6,998 bases of DNA from positions 1-6,998 of the forward strand of contig CAAELJ010000044.1 of assembly GCA_900756725.1 (NCBI GenBank), given 5' to 3'. The translations under genes were made by a program, and so were the position numbers. Position 1 is the first letter of the stretch. Each line of letters opens with the position of its first letter. This stretch comes from an uncultured Collinsella sp. (lineage in GTDB: Bacteria > Actinomycetota > Coriobacteriia > Coriobacteriales > Coriobacteriaceae). The notes below the pieces were generated by a model that was given only the letters and a program-made list of their open reading frames with translations, was not told the origin of the DNA and ran no database searches. Below are positions 1 through 6,500 of the stretch, one piece after another.

Positions 1-305
1 AAGCCGCATACAAAGCGCCCCAGCAGCACTCCGAGCAAAATGAGCGTACCGGTAACATAGTAAGAAAAGTTGAACTTGGATGAACCTACCACCGACTGGA
101 ACGACCCGATGGGGCACGCACCCGATGCCGCGGGGCACGAATAGCAATTAAGTCCAGGTACGCAGACTGTTTTTCCCGTGCCCTGATAGATGCTTCCTTT
201 GGCAAAGTTTGGCAGGTGAATGTTGGTGATGAGCGTTGCCGCCGCCTGAATGAATCCGCGAAATCTGGCCAAAACATGCGAAACGGTGTTTTTTCTTTTA
301 TCCAA
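1..305 (-). CDS. NapH-like membrane 4Fe-4S binding protein, 5' part only (C-terminus beyond left edge)
   Basis: Only the first 101 codons lie in the window; the reading frame is still open at base 1. Visible residues form a Cys-rich motif C48-X5-C54-X2-C57-X6-C64, read as VCVPGLNCYSCP followed by GACPIGS. A membrane helix follows at about residues 82-98, and then GRFVCG with C100. This arrangement is typical of the NapH/YccM-like polyferredoxin family, in which membrane-anchored Fe-S clusters pass electrons. The part in the window is recognisable, but the partner and electron donor cannot be seen. I chose the TTG at 305-303 as start because it gives the basic DKRK beginning common in this family, is preceded by GGAG at a 10-base gap, and no ATG occurs in frame nearby. 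It overlaps the end of the upstream miniprotein gene by 8 bases, so translational coupling is likely. The family call is confident; the exact start is less so. Confidence 0.88.
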   Translation of the reverse strand, partial: MDKRKNTVSHVLARFRGFIQAAATLITNIHLPNFAKGSIYQGTGKTVCVPGLNCYSCPAASGACPIGSFQSVVGSSKFNFSYYVTGTLILLGVLLGRFVCG

Positions 306-444
306 TTCCGATACACTCCAAGCACAGCCTAATCGCTTTGGCCAGCACGGCATCCGCCTCGCCACGCATAACGCCAAAGCACACCATGGCAATTCCGACG
401 ATCAACAAAGCGACCTGTACCACGGGTTTTACCGCTTTGAACAA
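298..444 (-). CDS. CD1871A-family CXXC motif miniprotein (48 aa)
   Basis: The product is a 48-residue protein with a basic N-terminus (MFKAVKP), one hydrophobic helix at about residues 8-26, a short amphipathic segment, and the ending RLCLECIGIG, in which C41 and C44 form a CXXC pair. This matches the tiny CD1871A-type CXXC proteins that commonly sit directly before a 4Fe-4S membrane protein, as here. Their biochemical role is not established; a thiol redox or cluster-related role is an inference from the CXXC pair and the neighbour. The start is a TTG at 444-442, chosen because a strong AAAGGAG lies 8 bases upstream. An in-frame GTG at 453-451 is disfavoured because it overlaps that ribosome site. 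The gene is too short and too unusual in its start for simple ORF calling. Its stop codon lies inside the start region of the next gene, so the two are very probably cotranscribed. Confidence 0.85.
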   Translation of the reverse strand: MFKAVKPVVQVALLIVGIAMVCFGVMRGEADAVLAKAIRLCLECIGIG

Positions 445-452
445 CCCAACCA

Positions 453-459
453 CTCCTTT
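453..459 (-). promoter_or_regulatory. Ribosome binding site deciding a TTG start
   Basis: On the minus strand the sequence reads AAAGGAG, then an 8-base gap, then TTG at 444. This near-perfect anti-SD match is the main evidence that the 48-residue CXXC protein is real and starts at TTG. Confidence 0.75.
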
Positions 460-522
460 CGTTACGCGACCATTGGACCATATCGACTATAAAATCCGTG
501 TTAAGCGCGATTTGGAATGTGC

Positions 523-528
523 AAGGAG
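523..528 (+). promoter_or_regulatory. Ribosome binding site fixing the response regulator start at 535
   Basis: AAGGAG lies 6 bases before the ATG at 535. An in-frame ATG at 517 would give an N-terminal extension of six residues (MCKETV), has no such site in front of it, and would put the motif inside the gene. The receiver fold also begins directly at MRILIVED, so 535 is preferred. Confidence 0.8.
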
Positions 529-534
529 ACTGTT

Positions 535-1209
535 ATGCGTATTTTGATCGTCGAAGACGAGCGAGCACTGTGCGATGCAATCGCGCGCAGCTTGCGAAAC
601 TTGGCGTACAGCGTCGACTGCTGCCACGACGGACAGAAGGCGCTCGACCTGCTGGGCGTCGAAGTCTTTGACCTCGTGGTACTCGACCTCAACCTTCCCC
701 GTATCGATGGCATGACCGTGCTCAGGGAACTTAGGAAAACCGACTGCGAGACCAAGGTGCTGATTCTGTCCGCGCGTGGCGAAGTATCCGATAAAGTCGC
801 CGGACTCGATGCCGGCGCCAACGATTACCTTACCAAGCCGTTTCATCTGGACGAACTTGCGGCAAGGATTCGCAGCCTTACCCTAAGACGCTTTACACAA
901 AGCGACATAGTTTTAACCTGCGGAAAGCTCAGCTTTGACACCAAGGCGCGCATCGCTTCTGTGGACAGCGAGGCTTTATCTCTTACGCGCAAGGAAACGG
1001 GAATCTTGGAATACCTGATGCTTAATCAGGGGCGACCGGTAAGCCAAGAGGAGCTTATCGAGCACGTTTGGGATAGCAGCGTGAACAGCTTTAGCAACGC
1101 AACCCGCGTTCATATCTCGTCGCTCCGAAAAAAGTTGCGCAGCGCTTTGGGATACGACCCGATTCGCAATCGGATTGGAGAGGGCTACGTTATGGAGGAC
1201 AGTGAATGA
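535..1209 (+). CDS. OmpR/PhoB-family response regulator transcription factor
   Basis: This is a cytoplasmic DNA-binding regulator of 224 residues, the normal length for the family. Residues 1-115 are a CheY-like receiver. The acidic pair E7-D8 binds metal, D51 in VVLDLNLP is the phosphate acceptor, S79 is the switch hydroxyl, Y98 the switch aromatic and K101 (in TKPF) the conserved lysine. Residues about 127-222 are a winged helix, with the recognition helix near 189-202 (ATRVHISSLRKKL) and the wing ending in RIGEGYVM. All key residues are intact. The gene ends in ATGA shared with the histidine kinase start, so the two form a coupled pair and the kinase is its expected phosphodonor. Likely targets are its own promoter and the divergent CXXC/4Fe-4S operon, which starts 90 bp away; this is inferred from arrangement only. 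The input signal cannot be named from the sequence. Confidence 0.97.
   Translation: MRILIVEDERALCDAIARSLRNLAYSVDCCHDGQKALDLLGVEVFDLVVLDLNLPRIDGMTVLRELRKTDCETKVLILSARGEVSDKVAGLDAGANDYLTKPFHLDELAARIRSLTLRRFTQSDIVLTCGKLSFDTKARIASVDSEALSLTRKETGILEYLMLNQGRPVSQEELIEHVWDSSVNSFSNATRVHISSLRKKLRSALGYDPIRNRIGEGYVMEDSE
1194..1198 (+). promoter_or_regulatory. Ribosome binding site for the histidine kinase, inside the regulator gene
   Basis: GGAGG lies 7 bases before the kinase ATG at 1206 and within the last codons of the response regulator. With the ATGA overlap this indicates translational coupling. Confidence 0.75.
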
Positions 1210-2357
1210 AAAGGCTTTCGCTGCAATGGCGCATAACGATTATGACGGCACTGCTCACGTGTGCGGCATGCGTGCTGACGAACTGCCTGGTCGGCTATAC
1301 GGGCATGCGCTACATGGATGCCATCGGCAGTGACATCTCGGCCTTTACCGCAACCGGCGAAGATTCGCCCCAGGCGTTCGACCCAACGAAAGCGACCCTC
1401 GATAACGAGGTTACGATCGTCGTAAACGACGCACAGGAGTCTTTTGGCACGACAGCCTGGTGCATCACGGCTGGAATCACACTCCTTGGCGGCGTGCTGG
1501 CATACTTTGTGAGCGGCCGTGCACTCAAACCGCTACGGGCTTTTGCAGCCCAGGTTGAGCGTGTGCAGCCTGACAACCTAAGCGAAATCAGGCTCAGTGA
1601 AGATGTGCCCACCGAGTTACAACGATGCAGCGCCTCTTTCAACGACATGATCGCCCGTCTTGGCGAAGGGTTCTCTGCACAGCGTCAGTTTACCGGCAAC
1701 GCCGCACACGAGCTGCGCACCCCGCTCGCCCTTATGCAAGCACAGATTGAACTATTCATCTCCGAGCACTCCGGTTTGCAACCCGAAACAGCCGAGCTGC
1801 TCGGCCTGCTACAAGAACAAACCGAGCGCATGTCGCGGATGACCAGGGTATTGCTCGAGATGAGTGAGCTCCACAGCGTTCCTTGCGAGGACGATGTTGA
1901 ACTTGGTCCCTTGTCCGAAGAGGTCCTCACCGACCTTGCGCCACTTGCCGAAAATAAGGGCATAGCCCTCAATTGTGCTGGAGACGCTTTAGTAATCGGG
2001 AGCGACACGCTCCTCTATCGGCTGGTGTTTAACCTGGTCGAAAATGCCATCCATTACAGCCGCCCCGGCTCGACTGTCAACGTCTCCATCTGCGACAACG
2101 ACAGCCACGTGTTCCTGAGAGTCGAGGACCAGGGCCCGGGAATACCCAAGCAGTACCGTGAGAGCATCTTCCAGCCGTTCTTTCGTCTAGACAAATCCCG
2201 CAGCAGGGCATACGGCGGCGCAGGACTCGGGCTAGCGCTTGTTTGGGAGATTGCAGCGCTTCACGGTGGCGCGGTAGAGGTCGAAGCAAGTTCCGAGAGC
2301 GGGACCACCATGCTCGTAAGCCTTCCAAAACGATCCGTAGCGTTAACCGAACAGTAA
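1206..2357 (+). CDS. Two-TM sensor histidine kinase with HAMP domain (HisKA plus HATPase_c)
   Basis: This 383-residue inner-membrane kinase would sense outside the cell and phosphorylate the regulator encoded just before it. Membrane helix 1 spans about residues 10-31, a short extracytoplasmic loop 32-82, and helix 2 about 84-104. A HAMP linker follows at about 102-154. The dimerisation helix carries the phospho-accepting H168 in AAHELRTP. The ATPase domain has an N box with N280 (FNLVEN), a G1 box at 308-312 (DQGPGIP), an F box around 321-327 (IFQPFFR) and a G2 box at 337-344 (GGAGLGLA), so it should be catalytically active. The loop of about 50 residues is too small for a known ligand domain. 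Helix 1 holds C19, C22 and C27, and C86 sits at the start of helix 2; this is unusual and discussed separately. The start ATG overlaps the regulator stop and has a GGAGG 7 bases upstream. Confidence 0.97.
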   Translation: MKRLSLQWRITIMTALLTCAACVLTNCLVGYTGMRYMDAIGSDISAFTATGEDSPQAFDPTKATLDNEVTIVVNDAQESFGTTAWCITAGITLLGGVLAYFVSGRALKPLRAFAAQVERVQPDNLSEIRLSEDVPTELQRCSASFNDMIARLGEGFSAQRQFTGNAAHELRTPLALMQAQIELFISEHSGLQPETAELLGLLQEQTERMSRMTRVLLEMSELHSVPCEDDVELGPLSEEVLTDLAPLAENKGIALNCAGDALVIGSDTLLYRLVFNLVENAIHYSRPGSTVNVSICDNDSHVFLRVEDQGPGIPKQYRESIFQPFFRLDKSRSRAYGGAGLGLALVWEIAALHGGAVEVEASSESGTTMLVSLPKRSVALTEQ

Positions 2358-2424
2358 AACGAAAGGGGTCCCGAGCAACAGGAGTACAATTGCTGCATTG
2401 TTGCCAGCTGTTGGGAGATGGAAG
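2358..2424 (+). other. Short spacer before the LuxR-type gene
   Basis: The spacer is 67 bp. It contains no hairpin plus T-run that would serve as an intrinsic terminator, so read-through from the two-component operon is possible. An AGGAG at 2380-2384 precedes two TTG triplets but at poor spacing or in the wrong frame. Confidence 0.4.
2413..2417 (+). promoter_or_regulatory. Ribosome binding site deciding the LuxR-type start
   Basis: GGGAG is followed by 7 bases and then ATG at 2425. The alternative in-frame TTG at 2398 has an AGGAG only 13 bases upstream, so the ATG is preferred. The two choices differ by nine residues. Confidence 0.6.
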
Positions 2425-3429
2425 ATGGACTGCGATGGCTACCCATGCGTTCCCATGCCGTTGATGTGCACCGCCTTTGTGCCGGGGCAGATTGACGCTG
2501 CGGTTGCAGGCATTTCCGACCCCGATTCACGCACCATCGCCATGGCAGAAGCGCTGTACTTTCGCGGACAGGCCGCCCTCGCTGCCAAGACGGCGCGCCC
2601 CTATCTTGACGCCACCGATTCCGCACTGCGCTATTCCGCATGCTTTATCTGCGGATACGCCAGTCTGTCGCTCAACCGTATCGCCGACGCCCGCCGTTGT
2701 CTTGCGGGCATCCTCGATACGCCAACTGACGAGGAATCACCCGCCGTCCACGCCACGCATATCCTGTTCGCCTCGGCCGCAAGCGTCCTGCTGCACTTGT
2801 CTTCCCCGTATTCTGCCGAAGAGTTTTATCCGCTTGCGGCGCATCTGCCCGAAGGCCTGCGCCTGTTCGCCAGCTACGTGATGGCGCATGCCCTGTACCT
2901 GCGCGGCGAATATGGCCGCAGTCTGGGCATGGCGGAAAACGCCCTGATCATGAAACAAGGGAGCTATCCGATCTCGGAACTGTTCCTGCACCTGGCAGCT
3001 TCCATGGCATGCATGAGCCTCAAGGACATCGACGCCGCAAAAACGCACTTCGGAGTTGCTTGGAACATTGCGCGTCCCGACGGCCTTATTGAGCTCATTG
3101 GCGAGCATCACGGCCTTTTACAGGGGCTTATCGAGGCATGCCTAAAAACGCAATACCCTGACGACTTCGCGCGCATCATCGAGATCACGTACCGCTTCAG
3201 CTACGGCTGGCGGCGCATCCACAACCCCGATTCGGGCGAGGACGTGGCCGACGATCTAACGACCACAGAGTTCACCATGGCCATGCTCGCCTGCCGTGGA
3301 TGGACCAACGCCGAAATCGCTCGTCATATGGGTGTGTCGCCGGGCACCGTTAAAAACCGCCTATCCGGCGTATACGCAAAGCTTGGCATCGGCACACGCG
3401 CCGAGCTAGTCGCGCATATGTTGCGTTAG
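2425..3429 (+). CDS. LuxR-type transcriptional regulator with helical-repeat N-terminal region
   Basis: The predicted product is 334 residues (343 if translation begins at TTG 2398). The C-terminal 57 residues (278-334) are a clear LuxR/FixJ-type HTH. They contain LTTTEFTMAMLACRGWTNAEIA, then a recognition helix near 305-320 with SPGTVKNRL, then YAKLGIGTRAEL. Two family positions are atypical: TEF replaces the usual REREV-type start, and NRL replaces the common K-x-H. The first 270 residues are rich in alanine and leucine and read as paired helices (for example 38-97 and 148-215), resembling TPR or MalT-like repeats. No receiver domain or autoinducer domain is recognisable, so this is not a classic response regulator. 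It is probably a ligand- or protein-interacting activator. Its next gene downstream, in the same direction, is the giant exported protein, which is its most likely target. The HTH is certain; the helical-repeat assignment is from residue pattern only. Recurrence of signatures such as GEHHGLLQG and GWRRIHNP in Coriobacteriia regulators is from memory and unverified. Confidence 0.92.
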   Translation: MDCDGYPCVPMPLMCTAFVPGQIDAAVAGISDPDSRTIAMAEALYFRGQAALAAKTARPYLDATDSALRYSACFICGYASLSLNRIADARRCLAGILDTPTDEESPAVHATHILFASAASVLLHLSSPYSAEEFYPLAAHLPEGLRLFASYVMAHALYLRGEYGRSLGMAENALIMKQGSYPISELFLHLAASMACMSLKDIDAAKTHFGVAWNIARPDGLIELIGEHHGLLQGLIEACLKTQYPDDFARIIEITYRFSYGWRRIHNPDSGEDVADDLTTTEFTMAMLACRGWTNAEIARHMGVSPGTVKNRLSGVYAKLGIGTRAELVAHMLR

Positions 3430-3519
3430 CGACCGAGCTGCCGAGCGCATCGAACGCGTTTCGGAACCCCGGCGCTTCGCTCAATCAATTTGGACATTTT
3501 GACCCTTGAATGGCACTAC

Positions 3520-3531
3520 CGCCACGTGGCG
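3520..3531. promoter_or_regulatory. Perfect 12-bp palindrome, candidate operator
   Basis: CGCCACGTGGCG is its own reverse complement. There is no loop and no T run, so an operator for a dimeric protein fits better than a terminator. LuxR-type HTH proteins bind as dimers to inverted repeats, and one is encoded just upstream. I saw no second copy in the window. Binding is inferred. Confidence 0.45.
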
Positions 3532-3574
3532 CCTTCTCGCAAAATTGGATTATTTCCACCGATACCTGCGGGAT

Positions 3575-3579
3575 GGGAG
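3575..3579 (+). promoter_or_regulatory. Ribosome binding site for the giant exported protein
   Basis: GGGAG lies 6 bases before the ATG at 3586. It fixes the start directly ahead of a twin-arginine signal sequence. The same GGGAG form is used before the LuxR-type gene. Confidence 0.7.
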
Positions 3580-3585
3580 CCAAAG

Positions 3586-6500
3586 ATGCTTGATCGCCGT
3601 TCGTTACTTGTTGCCGGAGCGTCCTCGCTGGCGAGCATTATGTTGCCGCGCGTGCCGGGAAGCGCAAACGCCTTCATATTGCCGTTCGCGCCCACCGAGG
3701 CATACGCCGATGAAGATGATCCCTTCAAGGTCTTGGTGCTCTCGCGCACCATGTTTGGCGTGGTCGTAGTCGACGTCGCCAACAAGAATACGCCCATCAC
3801 GGGTGCCCAGGTCACGCTCACATCGCGCTATGCCGCAGGCAAGCAGCTCACCGCCACGACCGATGACGAAGGCACGGCCATCTTTGAGGTCGCGCCGCTT
3901 TCGGAAGGCTACGTGGACGAGACAACGCTTCTCGACGCGTACGACTTTAACGGCGGCATCTCCATTAGCATGGCAGGCTACCGTGATGTCGAGATTCCCC
4001 TTGCGCGTATCCAGGGTGGCACCGCCATTACCGCGCCAACGCGTCCGCTTTCTGACGGCGAGCCGTACTTTCGCCAGCTCACGTTTGACGAATGGGACAT
4101 CCAGTACGCTGAAGCCACGTTCATGACATTGCCGAAGGACGACACGGCAAACGAACAGCCCGATACGCACGCCTTTACTGTACAGGCTCATCTGCCGCAG
4201 GGCGGGCGGGCAACGCTGCGCATCAACAAGGTAATGCCCGCCACGGGCAGCTCGCCCGAAACCGTCACGCAGGTTGGCCAAGTCAAGGCCAGCGCATCGG
4301 GCGCGGATAATCTGGCGACGTTCACGCTCGAAGACACGTTCCTCGATGCAGCCTCGGGCCTTCTGGAAGAAGGATGCAAGCTGCGCTTTGTCCTCGACTA
4401 TCAGGGCAAAACCTATACACTCTCCTCCCCCATGGCCGTTGTCACCGCGCCGGCCGCAAAGGCGGAATCGGGCTCGACCACCATCATTCCCACCACTATG
4501 GACCAAGAGATCACTCCGTTTGATTTCCCAGCGGCGTTTCCCGGCATCGGCGGCAACAAGTTCACCTGCTGGATGCCCTCGTTCCCCATTCTGTTCGATT
4601 TCTCGTTTGCCGGGTACGTACTGTTTGGCGGAGGATACAAGCCGGTCGGCTACATGAACGATTCGGGCAACCCTGATCCGGAATACTGGAAGAAATCGCC
4701 GCGCGAGTCGGGCGCCAAGCAGGCAAACCGCTACCTCGACGAGATGGAGGGGAAGTGGAATCAGTACAAGAGGATGAGTGCCGGTTCGGGCACCGATCCA
4801 AGAAACACCAAGCTCCTTCGCCACCATTGCACGCCGCTGTTCACGATGGATATCGCCACACAGCTGTACGGCTCGCTCGCCTACGATTGGGTGGGCAAAA
4901 CCTGGGGTAACAACAACGACCCCGCATACGGCAATATTAAGGCCCTCTTCCAGGTAAGAACCGACCTCAATTGGACCGAGCAGTTTACCCTAGGACCGGT
5001 GCCATTTTTCCTAAACGTCAACCCCTGGGTGCTGGCAAAACTGGCGCTCGCCGTGGGTGCCCACACGCACGGCAGCGGCGCGGCGTTTTTTAAAAACATT
5101 TCGCTCGACTATTCAAACACGTCGGGCTCGTTCACCATCCAGATCGGGCTTGCCGTCACCTTTGGCGCTGGCGTTGCAGGCGTCGCTTCGTCTGCCGTGC
5201 GCGGCGCCGCATCCCTCACGCTGTTCATTGGGTACGAGAAGGCAGATGGACACCAGCTTCCGCGACTGCGCGTAGGTGCAGACGTCGATGTCGATGTGAT
5301 ACTCCAGTTCGTAATGTTCAAGTGGACCACCAAGGCTTGGTCGGGGTCGTGGCCCACACTCATCGATTCGTGGAATATGTCGGTGAACAATGGCGACCAG
5401 TATGTGCTCCAGCACTCTGAGCTCGCATTGGGTGGAGATACGCCTTATACGCTGGATGCCCGCTTCGGCTCGGCCGGCAACATTGAGGCGGGCGGCGTGT
5501 CGCAATTTATCGCATCGGCCACCATCGTCACCAACGCCGAGCTACTCGCACGCGCCGAGGTTAAGGCCACTGCCGTAAACGTCACGTCTGTCGTACGCGA
5601 TTGGAATCAAGCGGTCACGCGCATTGAGCTCGAGGCGGATGCAGAAAGCGACGACACGGGACAGATCGAGCATTTCGTCCATGCACTGATAGAAAACGAC
5701 GAAAATGCCGCGCCGATGTATGAGTACACCTACATCGGTCAGGCAACGAACGCCGTTGCTGACCCGAACGCCAATTCTGCCGGCGTGTCGGAGGACGAGC
5801 GCGGCGGTATCAAGCCCTCGAGCGACAACGTGCTGTTTGCTGGCGTGCTCAGCGAAGCCCACATGAAGCTGGCAATGATTGCCGGCGTAGAATGCCTGTT
5901 CCGTATCGCCTCGGTGCGCTACGGCGACAATGGCCGCTCGCGCCTAGTGGTGCACACAAAGGCAAACGGCACGTGGTCCGCTCCCACGCCCGTGGACTTC
6001 CCCCTTGGGTTTGGCGAGGGCGACGTGGAGCGCAACGGCATATTCGATTACGACTTCGACGTGGTGGAATATACAGACGGGAGGGGAAACCAGGACGCCT
6101 ACGTGCTGCTGGTCTCGGGCGAGCGCCCCGCCGGCGACAACACTCTTTTCGATACGGCAAGCACAGCCGGCATACTGTCCGTTGTGCGCCTGCGCATAAG
6201 CAACGACGGAGTTCGCGTGGTATCGCACACGTCGTGGCGCAGCATCTCGCGCGGCCGCCTTCAGGAGGATGGCTACCATTGCCTGCAGTGCCCACGCATC
6301 ACGGTGGGCAAGACACTTGTCAACGGGCGCCTGTCGGGCGCCTACCTCCACCGCCGCGGAACCACCGCAGAAAAGGCGCTCGGCAGCGAGGCCGAGGTTG
6401 CGCTGGAGTGCTTTACCCTGTGGTCGGACGTTTCGGGCGACAGCCTGACGTTCCGCCAAGTTCTCCGCTTTCCGCAGGCACCGTCGAGCATCGAGCTCGG

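Larger units (their letters stand above)
445..534. promoter_or_regulatory. Divergent control region between the redox pair and the two-component system
   Basis: This 90-bp spacer separates two units transcribed away from each other, so promoters for both must lie in or near it. An AT-rich core near 486-495 offers TATAAA (488-493, plus strand) and TATAGT (491-486, minus strand) as overlapping -10 candidates. Neither has a recognisable -35 hexamer at normal spacing. A 6-bp direct repeat, GACCAT at 468-473 and 476-481, falls where the plus-strand -35 would be. Weak -35 boxes and a repeat would fit activation by a bound regulator, but the repeat is short and could be chance. No transcription start can be fixed from sequence. 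Confidence 0.45.
3430..3585 (+). promoter_or_regulatory. Intergenic control region upstream of the giant exported protein
   Basis: This 156-bp gap separates the LuxR-type gene from the exported protein gene. It carries a perfect 12-bp palindrome (3520-3531) 54 bases before the start codon. TTGGAC at 3490-3495 and TTGACC at 3499-3504 resemble -35 boxes, but neither has a good -10 at 16-18 bases. A weak imperfect stem (about 3441-3464) is not followed by a T run, so I do not call a terminator. The length and palindrome suggest an independently controlled promoter. Confidence 0.45.

Noticed and set aside
86..325. Minus-strand ATG-started frame of 79 codons
   Set aside because: It is in a different frame from the convincing Fe-S protein over the same bases and lacks the Cys motif.
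517..534. Upstream ATG giving a longer response regulator
   Set aside because: It has no ribosome site, and the strong AAGGAG would lie inside the coding region. The receiver domain begins at the next ATG.
250..547. Two plus-strand frames in the leftmost region
   Set aside because: They run antisense to the CXXC and Fe-S genes and into the response regulator start, with no domain or ribosome site of note.
3441..3464. Possible terminator stem after the LuxR-type gene
   Set aside because: The stem needs a bulge and a G-T pair and is followed by a C-rich stretch instead of a T run.
3604..4827. Long minus-strand open frame of 407 codons
   Set aside because: It lies antisense to the giant exported protein. 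Its product is arginine-rich with no recognisable domain, and it arises from the GC-rich third positions of the real gene, which has the ribosome site and signal sequence.
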